DNA of 64,000 nt from NCBI GenBank assembly GCA_008828725.1, contig MEHQ01000453.1, forward strand, positions 52,310-116,309, in the 5' to 3' direction. Below are positions 1 through 10,858 of the stretch, piece by piece. The DNA is from Saccharina japonica. Its lineage: Eukaryota; Sar; Phaeophyceae; Laminariales; Laminariaceae. The notes under the pieces are model-generated. The model was not told where the DNA came from. It ran no database searches and worked only from the letters and a program-made list of their open reading frames with translations. Both the position numbers and the translations under genes were made by a program. The stretch's first letter is position 1. Each line of letters starts with the position of its first letter.

Positions 1-265
1 AGTTTTTCACTGCGTACAGAGTACTGCTGTCGTCCCTTAGTAGAGTTCAAGGCAACTGGAAAGGCTGCTGGAAGGTACATGTTTTTTTAGCCCGATATGT
101 ACGAGTACACGCTAAACATCCGAGGCTCAGATACGTTTAAGATGGTAACAAGATTGTTCTTCACTGAACAATCGGATGAACTATGCATTTTTTATCATCA
201 TTGCCTTCGGATATTTCTTATCAAGTCATAATTATACTGGAAAAAATCGACTTCGTATCGAAATA

Positions 266-1400
266 CAGTACGTATTATCCAGGGACGAGTTGGGGAACGT
301 TCTTGAAGGGTCCCCTAACCCGGCCCAAAGATAAAGCCTCAATATGGGACAGCAAAAGCAAGCCCTCGAGCTCAGTGTCATCAAGCTTTCTTCTCCAAAT
401 AGAGGTCGAGAAGAAGAGGTTACTTGAGACGCTCAACAGTAGCCTTCGCCCCTGCACCACTGCGCGGCACAGGGCTTCACCCACCGTACTTCCAAACCTA
501 ATTCCCAATCTAAAACATTCTCCCGACCAGCCTTTCTCAACCATGGATTTTTCAGCAGCTTCAACCTTCGCGAGCCTTGATGCTTACACGACGGCCACCA
601 CCACGACAGAGGACGGCGTGCCCGTCCCCGTCCTAGAGCGCTTCGTCCTGGCTCGTGGGGAACGAGACACAGCAGACCAACTCAGCCTCAACCAGGTCCT
701 GCTGACCTGCGACGAAGTGATAGAGGCGGCGATTCCCGCCTTCCATCAACTTCGTCGCAGAACTGTCAGCAAGGACCTGGTTGAGGCTGAGTTGGTCTGC
801 TGTGTCTCGTTCCCCACGAGCCAGGACGAAGCGCTCTAGGACGGGGACGGGCACGCCGTCCTCTGTCGTGGTGGTGGCCGTCGTGTAAGCATCAAGGCTC
901 GCGAAGGTTGAAGCTGTTCCCGCCTCTATCACTTCGTCGCAGGTCAGCAGGACCTGGTTGAGGCTGAGTTGGTCTGCTGTGTCTCGTTCCCCACGAGCCA
1001 GGACGAAGCGCTCTAGGGCGGGGACGGGCACGCCGTCCTCTGTCGTGGTGGTGGCCGTCGTGCAAGCGTCAAGGCTCGCGAAGGTTGAAGCTGCTGAAAA
1101 ATCCATGGTTAAGAAAGGCTGGTCGGGATAATGTTTTAGATTGGGAATTAGGGTTGGGCTTACTAGAGACGGGAAGTACGGTGGGTGAAGCCCTGTGCCG
1201 CGCAGTGGTGCAGGGGCGAAGGCTACTGTTGAGCGTCTCAAGTAACCTCTTCTTCTCGACCTCTATTTGGAGAAGAAAGCTTGATGACACTGAGCTCGAG
1301 GGCTTGCTTTTGCTGTCCCATAATGAGGCTTTATCTTTGGGCCGGGTTAGGGGACCCTTCAAGAACGTTCTCCAACTCGTTCCTGGATGATACGCATGTG
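266..1400. repeat. Large inverted repeat (fold-back) made of coding-like sequence
   Basis: Bases 266-740 reappear inverted at about 915-1400, and a shorter inverted copy of 560-703 lies between them (about 769-912). Each unit contains an open frame starting Met-Asp-Phe-Ser-Ala-Ala and running for about 60 residues, followed by a stop or by the junction. The frame is rich in Thr before a VPVLERFVLARGERDTADQL-type segment. The copies are nearly identical, so the duplication looks recent. The encoded protein was not recognised. The right arm ends where a tyrosine-recombinase fragment starts, which suggests a rearranged mobile element. Confidence 0.85.
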
Positions 1401-1710
1401 CATTCGTTTAGGTCGGGGGGGGCGGTTTCACGAGCTTTAGCAGGTGACGACCTGTCCACGATTATGCAAGAGGCGTTCTGGAAGGACCCTAAAACGGCTT
1501 TGAGGTACATACAGCTAGCTCAAGTTAGTGTCGCCGGGCTCGTCGGGGTACGCTATGGTCCCAGGGGTGACAGAGGAGCAGTACAGGTTGATCAACGAGT
1601 TTACATTAAGTGAACAAAGCAGGTATGGGGGGCGTTCGGAAATGAACCAATTATGTAATATGAAGATTTACAGGAAGAGCAACCAAGAGAGAGGAGTGTG
1701 GGAAAGCAGC
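1395..1710 (+). pseudogene. Tyrosine recombinase C-terminal fragment, frameshifted
   Basis: The frame ending at 1613 reads H-S-F-R-S-G-G, then about 20 residues on A-F-W-K-D-P, then A-L-R-Y-I-Q-L. This order (HxxR, then W, then the nucleophilic Tyr) is the box II pattern of tyrosine recombinases such as those of DIRS/Ngaro retroelements and Cryptons. After the Tyr the plausible protein continues in another frame (P-G-V-T-E-E-Q-Y-R-L-I-N-E-F, then S-E-Q-S-R), so a small frameshift has broken it. Everything upstream of HxxR, including the first catalytic Arg, is missing because the inverted repeat abuts it. It is therefore judged an inactive remnant. The element class is inferred. Confidence 0.6.
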
Positions 1711-2095
1711 CCCGATCGGTATAACGACAATCCACAAGCAACGGAGAATCGTGATGCTGAAAGAGACTGTAAAGTAAGGGAGGGGTGGTAGCACCGGCCA
1801 CGGGAGGTGCTTCCACCATTCTTATCCCACACTATATGAGAAGAAGAACTGGCCCAAGAATACATGCGTATCGAATTTCGATGTACCATCAATGCTGATT
1901 TGTCCTGCATCCCCTGGCATCCCTGTGTTTGTTTCGTCTTTTTATGCAGATGCTGAACGGAAGCTAAGCTATCATGTATCAAATTCCTATACTTACTGTT
2001 GTTAGTGTATCGGTTTCGTTTCGAACTCGATTCTGATATTGATATCGATATTGATATCCAACACTACGTACTGCAAATACAAAACAGTATTATTT

Positions 2096-2180
2096 CCCCC
2101 ATTCAGAACTGAAAACAGTACCCCACACTAGTTCCAAGTAGTTTGTCCCCAAAAACAGGGTACCAGTTGTTAAGGGGTTA
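2096..2180 (+). mobile_element. Short inverted-repeat element, family A (about 90 bp)
   Basis: One of at least six copies of a roughly 90-bp unit with ends TTAACCCnTT.AGAACTG and its inverse. A conserved centre contains CACACTAnTTCCAAGTAGTTTG. Other copies lie at 14149-14249, 35166-35254, 40433-40520, 47005-47092 and 56447-56530. Size and termini fit a MITE; no coding capacity. Confidence 0.7.
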
Positions 2181-2194
2181 CGAGTAAGTTTATC

Positions 2195-2244
2195 ATATCA
2201 TACATCATATCATATATCATACCATATCATATATCATACCATAC
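2195..2244. repeat. ATATCAT-type simple repeat
   Basis: About 50 bp of imperfect ATCAT/ATACC repeats lie directly inside the intron downstream (on the minus strand) of the presequence exon. A similar stretch occurs at 46028-46130. Confidence 0.8.
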
Positions 2245-2391
2245 CTGGGTGGGCAGCTCCGATGTGGCCGACATGTGCAGCCCAGATACCCTGCTGGCGG
2301 CTGTTAAGGTACGAGTCGAGGCAAGGGGTGCCGTCATGAACGCCTGGGCACATACCGCCCCGCCGGCAAGCAAAAAAGCGGCGCACTTCAT
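2245..2391 (-). CDS. First exon of a plastid-targeted protein (bipartite presequence)
   Basis: Starting at the ATG at 2391 on the minus strand, 49 codons read M-K-C-A-A-F-L-L-A-G-G-A-V-C-A-Q-A-F, then M-T-A-P-L-A-S-T-R-T-L-T-A-A-S. The first part is a short hydrophobic signal peptide. Its end, A-Q-A-F, resembles the ASAF cleavage motif of plastid preproteins in stramenopiles, where the Phe is required for import. The following Ser/Thr/Ala/Arg-rich, acid-poor stretch fits a transit peptide. The exon ends at a strong donor (CCCAG|GTATGG) in phase 0. The mature protein must lie in exons at lower coordinates or off the window; none was recognised in 1-2244. A longer open frame extends upstream to 2610, but this ATG gives the sensible N-terminus. 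The targeting call is an inference from the motif. Confidence 0.7.
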
Positions 2392-2612
2392 ATTACACCA
2401 CCTGCGGCTGCGATGAAAGATGTAAGCCTGCTCGTCGGACAAGAGATATAACAGCAGTAGCATTAGCAGCAGCAGCAGCGGTGGGATGGGATGGCGAGGA
2501 GAGTATTGGTCAGGTACTACTAGTGCTGTGTAGGGAGCGGTGTTTGTTGTGTGTGCGTCCGTTCTGTCAACGAGTATGATACGAGTATACTGCTGTATAC
2601 CCATCGGCACCT

Positions 2613-5600
2613 ACTGGAGCACACCCAGTGACTGCTAGCATGCCCGTGCTGATTCTTCATCCTATTACAGAGATGCAAACCCTGCGGTCACAAAACTATG
2701 AGAACGAGATGATATGTAGGCGGTGGGTGCCAGGATGTTGGTCCTCGTACCGTAGTAGTGATACCTCTATAGTGCCTGTTGAGTAGTGCCGGTTGCCCGC
2801 TATTATAGTGCCCGTGAAATCGCTTGGCACAGGTGAGATGAACCAGTGTGGTAGTGTGCGGAGTAGTGCCGGATGCCGTTACGTTTAGTGTTGGTATTGT
2901 TGGCTGGAGCATACCGGCACTTTAGAGGGACCACTATTCCCGTGCCTACTTGTAGTTAAGCGCAGCCAGTTTGAAGGTGGTGGTGCTGGTGCTGCTGCTG
3001 TAGTACAGCCGCTGCTAGTGCTGTGTTGGGGTGGGTGAGGCTTGAGGTACTTCTCTGGACCAAAATCTAAGGACCGTACTACTATTAATAGTATAATACG
3101 AATAACCAAACAGTCCTTACATTTTCGTCTTTCGTCCAAAAGTGGTATCATATGTACGAGTACGCACAGGTACTCATATCCTATTATACTTTGTACGTAC
3201 ACTACCAGGTACAAGGTATGAAGGTATACACAAACCAGACAGCAGTAGTGGTGGAGCCTGTAAAGGCAGCACGAACAAGGCGGCCGCTCCATACAAAGTG
3301 CCTGGTAGTCAAAATCGGCCGCCATGACCGGACAAATGCCTCACATTATGGACTGAATGAGGCGTCCACTCGATATAACGCGGTCAAAATATCGATGCAC
3401 AGCAGTGCACAGCAGTACCGCCTTATTTAGGCATATAGGCCCCACTCCCCAGTACTACAGCAGTCAGTACTGCTGCTGTACCAGGTAGTCGGTTCGGTCA
3501 CTCGAGGAATGCCACGAATTCCCATCAAGCCCCAAGGAAGGACCGGTCTTTCTGGGTGCGCCAAGGCCTCTTTGCTCTTTGGGCCTTCACAAACCACTAC
3601 CACGTACCAGGTACAGCAGTACGAGTGACAGGTGGTAGTTTCAGGGCATGCTCGTACGGGCGATGCCAGAGGTCAGTCAAGGAGCAAAATCGCGGGTTCC
3701 CAGCATCTACGATACCCATCACAGCTCACAGGTGAACATGTACATGCTGCATTTTGTGACCATGATGTGAACCACCACCAATTCACGTCTGTACGTTACT
3801 TGACTCAACGAGGCAGGAGTCTTTTCGTATGCCCAGCACCAACCGCGAAACAAAAGTGCAGTTGCTCTACGGCGGTAAACTCGCGCAGCTCTACACTACC
3901 ATGAGCTAGCGGTTGCCCGGGTGCTCCATGCATTACAGTGAACGACCAGCTGGCGGTGGCAGGCAACAGGCACCCCGCTCCCTCCCACTGGACCTCACGT
4001 TCCGGGCATGTCGATATGTGCATATCGTCATGTCTGGGGTGGCAAAAAAGAGAGCAACCTACCATTACTCCCGCAAGAAGCAGATCACACCCAGCATAAA
4101 CGTGGAAAGTGTATACCTTCCGCAGGAGCGACGCTAAAGGTACCAGCTCACCTCGTGTTGGCTGCTTGTGTGATCGTGTTTGCTGAGAGTTCTTCTCAGG
4201 TTCTCAGCGCGCGGTGTTGAGGGCCTCGATTGACTTGCGAGGCGTTTTTGTGTACGGGGTTGTGGGATCGTGATGCGGCACAATAATTTCCGTTTCACGC
4301 TTTTATTCGCACCGCATTACTGATCCGCCTTCCGCACGTACCGTAGTACACCGCCGTACACCGCACACCGCACACCTATACCGTACATCGTACACTGCGT
4401 GTACACGCCGCACGTGGCAAGCGCCATCAGGGGAGGGTCTCTTGCAGAGACAGGGAAGATAAGGCTGCAACGAGCCCAGGCACATGCCGGAAGGTCAGCG
4501 TGTTTGAGTGTGTGCTTGAAGGGGAAAGATCGCAGATATATACCGGTAGCACGCATGCAACTTCGGACGCGAGACGCGAGACATGAGCAGCAACACCCGA
4601 ATCCGAAGAACTGATATAGCAGTCAGTGACATCCGGCATGATACCGTTTCTACTTACTACAGATACCTTGTGTAGGGTTCTATGTATATATCAAGATGTG
4701 ATTTAACAGCAGGAGTGGCCGGTAGCCGGGATCTCCCCCCCTTGCACAATGTGGCCGTAAAAAAGTCACTACTACTACTGTGGAGACAATTGAGCAATTT
4801 AGCAAACCCCACAAGTGTCGACAACCTCTAAATTCGGTACGAGTACTCGTACACCTCTCGTAATGGTGAGTGAGCTACATTGTTCACTTTCTTCACAGGG
4901 AATTTGCTAGGGGAGGATCCCGGCCACTTGTGACGCTACGGCTCCACCTGGATTGGTGATCGAAGTTGTACTCCTTACTTACTGTATAGTAGTAGGTTGT
5001 CGACGGCGCTGGCGTGATCATGCCGTACGAGTACAGCGCACCAAGTTCGTGTCATACGAAGTACCTGTACGTGTATACGTATACGTACGGAGTCTCGTAC
5101 TCTTACGAGTATACTCGTAGTAATGGGGTAATGCAAGCCGGAGTTTAATAGGTTGAGCGGACAAAAGCACGATACTACTATTAATACTGCTTTGTGTGAA
5201 TAATGGGCGCCCCCCCGTTAACTCTACGAGATAGATCCGTCAGTTTCAACAGTTGCTTGTACTTCCGTGCAGCCGTGCAGTACTTTTACTACAGTACAGT
5301 TGTACGTATAGTAGTGCACTGTACATAAACCTAAATCTGACTCTAATTCCAAGTGTTTTCCCCCAACAACGGGAGTGTAGTACTTTGTATGCAGTACGGT
5401 CGTACTACTACTGTGTATTGCTGTAATGCACCAGGTAGTCTTTTGAATCAGTATGACTGTACTGTAGTAAGGTAGCGTATGTACGTGTGGTCCTTTCTAA
5501 AGATCGTGGCGTTGGCGTTGGATACACACAGGCCGTATAATACCTGAGACAGCAAGAAAGCTGTACCTGTGGCACACATTTATAGCATCGCACGATGGGG

Positions 5601-5860
5601 TCTCAATAGCCCCTGACACACAAAAATACCAGCCGTGTACTCGTATTGACAGGAGGGATATTCATCGGCCATCACCGTCATCAAAATTGTGTTCCACCAC
5701 GTACTGTACGTGCGATGCTCATACAGTAATCGTGATCGGAATCAGTCCCAATATTTTCCACCATCGACCTTTGCTCCCCTGCCTCGATGTGTGCGCCAAT
5801 CCAACCCCAAGATAGTTCTGACGCAAGCTCATGCTTTTGCTATCTGTCACGTGAATTGGC
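2613..5860. other. Intergenic or intronic DNA without a convincing gene
   Basis: No open frame here looks protein-like and no exon with good borders was found on either strand. The stretch holds many short palindromic words (TACGAGTA, TACCAGGTA, TACTATTAATAGTA) and a partial family A fragment near 5335-5385. Confidence 0.5.
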
Positions 5861-5874
5861 AGTTCACATCATAG

Positions 5875-6005
5875 GGGGGATTGCCGGTGCAACGGGGTTT
5901 CCCGGTAGTAGGATTTACGGCCACTACAAGATCATGTGCAACACGGAGCACTGGCATGTCATGCAGGGGGTGGACGAAGGGCATACGCAAGTCGACGAGA
6001 CGACG
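5875..6005 (+). CDS. Internal exon of an unidentified protein
   Basis: The frame reads G-I-A-G-A-T-G-F-P-G-S-R-I-Y-G-H-Y-K-I-M, then C-N-T-E-H-W-H-V-M-Q-G-V-D-E-G-H-T-Q-V-D-E-T-T. It ends exactly at a near-perfect donor (ACG|GTAAGT) in phase 0, and the frame stops five codons later. The composition (His, Trp, Cys, Gly, acidic residues) is typical of a folded enzyme or binding domain, not random sequence. The acceptor is uncertain; CATAG at 5871-5874 is the best candidate. No partner exon was found within several kilobases; the next candidate acceptor (about 6030) would give an intron of only about 25 bases, which is implausible. The family was not recognised. It could be one exon of a long-intron gene or a fragment captured by a mobile element. 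Confidence 0.55.
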
Positions 6006-6159
6006 GTAAGTCCAACCTGAATTATTGCAGCGTCAGACTGCAGACTATAGACGATATTGGTATACTTCGTGTAGCATTTACGAGATTGTGTGTGCTCGTA
6101 TGGTCCATCCGGGACATTACTTCTATTCACGTTTTATACTATACCGAGTTTAACAAATA

Positions 6160-6760
6160 AAGTTGAACATTGGAAATAGTATATTCGTGATCGCAAACAC
6201 AAGACGAATCGATGCTGAGATTTTGAACGAAAACAAAAATTCACACTAATAACAAGTGATTATGCAACACAGCATCAAGAAAAAAAACACCAAGACCGGC
6301 CAAAATTGGCCAAAATTGGCCAAAATCAGTCGTTTTGGGATAAATCCCCAATAACTAACGTACTTTCGCTTTCCAGGAAAAACGAAAAAAAAACCTGCGC
6401 GTATGGCTTCAATTCATCGTTTGCCGCCCTCTAAAATAAAATCCCACACACAATTATTTCATGTAAACTTGAATAAAACGACCTCCAAAAATCCGCATTT
6501 TTGCCGTTATCTCCGTCAGTTTATCGATTTTTTTCTAACAGAGAAAAAGCCCAGGCGCAAAATGTGACGAGCTATCTAAATACACAGTCTAAATATTTTG
6601 TGGCAACATTACAATCCACCTAAGCTTGGACCAGAAATTCACGTTTTCGGCAAACATCAGGCTAAATAATAAGAATAAAAAAAACGACGTGTTATTATCT
6701 CCGTCTCGAGAGGGCCGTTTTAAGGGTATCTCTGTTTTTTTTCACCAACCTACCCATACC
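6160..6760. other. AT-rich island without genes
   Basis: This stretch is clearly richer in A/T than its surroundings. It has many A runs and a tandem GGCCAAAATT motif near 6298-6330. No protein-like frame was seen. It may be an insertion of different origin. Confidence 0.5.
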
Positions 6761-7579
6761 CGAGATAAATGTTCCTTGGTGATGGGGGAATTTCGGATAT
6801 TTGGAGCCGGACGGACTATATGTATGGCAGGAAGAAATATAGGATCATGCCGGGTGCCGAGAGCGCCACAATAAGGTTTTTGCAGGGCATATATACGAGT
6901 ATATCGGGCAAATCATATCTAATGACTATCGATACTTCGGGCAGCTAGATCCCTGGTATGGATTATCTGCACGATCCAGATCATGTTTGAAATGTATGGT
7001 CTGTATGATACGGATCTCGCGCAAGATACATTGAACAGCCGCAAATACTAGGATCTGCAGTAGATCGCTAAATATATGTCCGGTGTGTAGTGTAATACTC
7101 CTATAATATATACTGATGTATGTAGAGTAACCCTTGCCATCAGACAAAGTACTGCTATGTCTCGCAAGCTATCATACGACTCTGTATGAGCGTCTCAAGT
7201 TTAGAAGTTGTCTCAAGTTTAAAGTTGATAATCGAGTGGTCAGCAACTTGGTGCTCTTACATACGGCGCACAGCATTGCGAAATTACGCAACTTTTAGAA
7301 TTGCGTTGTTTTCGTTGGAGTGCGTAGTGTAACACTGCTCTAACCCAATCCAAGCTTCTTCGGCAAAGTTTGCTTGCAAGCACGTTTCCCCTAAGCCGCA
7401 TGCATGCATGCCCACGCTGTCTCGTTCATTTCTAAAACGCACCCCATTCGCACAACTACCACTGTATCCCTTCTATCCCTTGTATCCCCTGCATACTCTT
7501 GTTAGGGTTCGGGCACGGCCGTGTGGAATCATCCTATCGATGTGCATCTCGGAACGGATTCCCTGGTAGGGTGGCCACG

Positions 7580-8200
7580 GATGCTGATCGAGGTATGATA
7601 CTGGGGATTATACGAAGCGATTATAGTGATGATAGGTATGATATTGTACTGTATTGATGATAGGTATGATAATGGTGATAGCGATTATAGTGATTATAGG
7701 CATGATAGTTATCATAGTTATAATATAAGTAGGATAATGGTGATAGCGATTATAGCGATTATATTCAGGATAGTTAGGATCGAGGTATGATAATGAGGAT
7801 AGCGATTATAGGGATGTTAGGTAGGGTAGTTATGGGAAGTACTATAGGGATAATACTGACGATAGCGATTGTAGTGATGATACAGTACTCTAGTGATGAT
7901 AGGTGTGATAGGGATGATAGGTATGATAAATGATAGTGATGGTACTGTAGTGGGTATTAGGTCTACTTTTGTTAGGATTAAGGCTGATGTGGGGCTGTTT
8001 TTGATAAGGTAGTCGCTGATAGGGACTGTTTTTGTTACATTGGGTTAGGATTACGACTGATAAGGGGCTGTTTGTCTTACATATGGTTGTGACTTCTGAA
8101 GGTGCTTTTTTTGTTGAGGTTGTGACTTATGAAGGTGCCGTCGTTAGGGCTGTGCCTTCTGAAGGTGTTTTTTGTGTTAAGGCTCTGACTTATAGGGGCT
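7580..8200. repeat. GATA-rich and GTGACTT-type minisatellites
   Basis: From about 7580 to 7960, imperfect units such as GATAGGTATGATA and GATAGCGATTATAG repeat. From about 8085 to 8200, units of roughly 45-50 bp repeat with a core like TTGTGACTTATGAAGGTGC. No coding potential was seen. Confidence 0.8.
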
Positions 8201-8907
8201 ACTTTTGATGCTGCTGTTGCTGCTCTTGCTGCTCTTGCTGGTTGCGCAGACGAAGCCCACTATGACCTCCAACCACACGGCCCATCTGGCAGCTTCCTCT
8301 ATCAATAGCGTTCGTGTCGATCGCCCAGCTGGCTTTGCTTGCTTGTATGACACAGATATGTGTTTACCCTGCCTTGTTTCTAAACTACGGCAGTGCATGT
8401 GCGTGCCTTGCGGTGGCAGGTGTGGAGCGTGGACGCGTGCGATAGGAGTGAGCTAGGTAAGCAACAGACTGATTCGCGATATAAACTACAGTAGTTGGTT
8501 GCTGCCCCGAGTGTTACAGTGCGGAACAATGGAGAGGTTAGGTATCGCATATGATATCTTAAATGGCACGGTATGGCGCGGCGCTGGGAGGAAGCACGCG
8601 AGCCGTACGATACACCATTTGTATAACTAGTTTAGGCGTTGAACAGCTTGACCTGCAATAGAACAGACGTTTCCTTCTGTGATTTAGTTTCAACACAGCC
8701 GCTTGGCACACGTGGGGGAAATCGAGGGCAATCATGCGTTTTTCCCGGTGGGGGATAGCGGTACTACAGTATACCCAGTATTAACAGTATACTATAAAAC
8801 AGTGCACGAGTGAGTAGGCTCTAAGGCACTGTTTCTATCGGTGTATGAATAGTCCATTTTTGGGCCCTTAAGATGGTATTGTTCTGTCTGTTGGTGGGGC
8901 TCCTTAC

Positions 8908-8957
8908 CTGAAGAAAAGCCCACTGTCTTGCCGTCCATTGCCAATACGTATAATCCA
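8908..8957 (-). CDS. Small exon candidate with strong donor
   Basis: On the minus strand W-I-I-R-I-G-N-G-R-Q-D-S-G-L-F-F ends at a consensus donor (TTCAG|GTAAGG). A possible acceptor (GGTCAG) lies at its start, but the same frame stays open upstream to about 9080, so the true 5' border is unclear. Function unknown. Confidence 0.35.
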
Positions 8958-9192
8958 CTGACCCATATACCAGGTATACTTCATGGGGTCATCTAAATAC
9001 CGTACGTAGGCACGATTGAAGCACCACCCGAAACTTGCAAACATGAGATTCGGCGAAATCTTCGATCTCATCGCAGCTGAGACGTCTTCTACTATTATCA
9101 TATGATATTTTACGAAACACATATGTTTGTGGTATCCCTGGCCACTACTGCTGTGGTTTTTGTTGGGGGGTTGCGCGTATAATATTCCCCAC

Positions 9193-9250
9193 CTTGAACG
9201 GATCATCGATTCCTACTTCACGGTATAGACTTTTCAGGGCAGGTGTATCC
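9193..9250 (-). CDS. Small exon candidate (19 residues)
   Basis: Between an acceptor (CTGTCAG) and a donor (TTCAAG|GTGGGG) the minus strand encodes D-T-P-A-L-K-S-L-Y-R-E-V-G-I-D-D-P-F-K, entering in phase 2 and leaving in phase 0. The wording is protein-like with good helix propensity. It may belong to the same transcript as the candidate at 8908-8957. A linking exon between them could not be fixed because two overlapping frames compete at 8980-9080. Confidence 0.4.
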
Positions 9251-9265
9251 CTGACAGATATAACC

Positions 9266-9403
9266 CCCCCCCTCCCCCTCCCTCCCTCCCTCCCTCCCTC
9301 CATGCCATGCACCCCAACCGACGAATGCATGCAAATCTGAAGGTTCTTCTCATTCGCCTGTGACCCCGTCCCTCCCTCCCTCCCTCCCTCCCCTCCTCCA
9401 TGC
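9266..9403. repeat. CCCT-type simple repeats
   Basis: Two short tracts of CCCTC units (about 9266-9302 and 9370-9402) flank a 60-bp spacer. They are read as GGGA on the minus strand and give a Gly/Arg/Glu-rich shadow frame that is not believed to be coding. Confidence 0.8.
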
Positions 9404-10611
9404 GGCATTTCTACTATTAACTGTGTCCAGCCGGTTACGGGATGTGCTTCGTCCCCACGTCACCTGGCAGCCACGAGCTAGATTGTGTCACCTGGAGACC
9501 GCAGGGAACTATTACTGACAGAATGTCCGGTGAGTTAGCACACTTGTCAAGTCACCCCGCTCCGCTTTTCTTCAGCAGGATATAGCCCACGCGCCGCCCC
9601 CCGGGAGGGGAGGATAATATTCCACCCCCTGAAAAAAACGCCCAGCAGAAATATAAAACCAAACCTGGGGACACAATTAAATGTCCCCAGGAAAGGAAAC
9701 GCCTCCTACATTGTGAAACCGTTCCAACATAGCCCATGGCCCTGGTAGTGTACAAGGGAGAAACCGACCTACTTAATACATCCTCGACGAGCTTTTATGC
9801 ATGTGTGTAGGTAACAGATGCAACCACAACCGACATGTCACACAGCTTGCACATAGGAGCATCGAACGAGCTCCTCATACTCCTAGCTGACGTTTTTTTT
9901 GTCCCTTGTAATAGTATCTGGTATCATCTATGGCAAGTTGAGAAACGGGCTACCGGACTGTGGCAGACACCATGTCCGATTCGGCAGTGACGCCAGCGCC
10001 CCCCACACGTGACACAGACGTCTCAAATGTATGCGTAAACCCCTCTACTCTACCACTTCAGAGGGGAAACTTGACACTAAAAAGTGGCGACTACAGCAGT
10101 AGTAATGGTCGCTGCTGTCCTTGGGGGATGATGTGATACTATAGGTTGGTGTTCGAGTCACAACGCAGAATAATCGTAGAATACGGCGTACGACACGGGC
10201 GCGACATGGTCTTACCTGTACTGCTGAACGCTCATACTGTTCGTAGACGGTTGAAAACACCAACACTATCCTTGCTTGGATCGCTGTTCCTTATATCTCT
10301 TATATCCCTCAGAAGGGGTCAAGGTATCACAAAGTATTACCAAACCAAAAAACGATACTATTAATAGTACAGCTCAGTAGCACTTAACGATCGAGGGAGA
10401 AGAAAAGAGGGATCGCATTTTGCCTTTTGCGCGATACATTGCAAAAATAAAACTGAGGTTAGTGTAGAAGACACCTTGGTCTCACGTAACTATTTCAGCC
10501 TGCCCCTAAACTGCTAAACTGAGCGTCTTAAGTGGTACTAGGTATCATATACTATTAATAGCTGTACTGCATACCAGGTACAGTACTCCACTATCTGCGC
10601 ACAAAACGTAC

Positions 10612-10858
10612 CACTAGATCTGTCCCCCACCCCCTCCCCTCCCCTGCTCCCCTCCACCGTGCCGCCTGCTGCCGCGACAACGCCAGCGGCCTTGCTTGGA
10701 GCCCCACCGCAGCTAAAGAACGTTGAGACGGCGGCATCCGGGGCAGATCGTTTCGAGCTACGGACGGAAACAGCGGGGACGGTTTTTTGCCATGTAGAGA
10801 TCTTGACGTTGGGGTTCGGCGAAAGGAACGTGCGAATGGGGAGCCCTCGTGCGGTCAC
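10612..10858 (-). CDS. Internal exon, Ser/Ala-rich protein
   Basis: After an acceptor (ATAAGCAG) the minus strand reads V-T-A-R-G-L-P-I-R-T-F-L-S-P-N-P-N-V-K-I, then S-T-W-Q-K-T-V-P-A-V, continuing for 82 codons to a GTACGT donor in phase 1. Composition and lack of stops fit a real exon. It lies about 1.6 kb beyond the last secure exon of the long minus-strand gene and may be its next exon. With the acceptor as given, the phases do not join directly. A slightly later acceptor (ACGAG|GG) would join in phase 1 to a donor inside the 12.4 kb exon. Its membership in that gene is undecided. Confidence 0.5.

Noticed and set aside
8177..8456. Frames with a hydrophobic leader (plus) or a polyglutamine end (minus)
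   Set aside because: Several frames compete over a short CTG/CAG tract and none has convincing borders.
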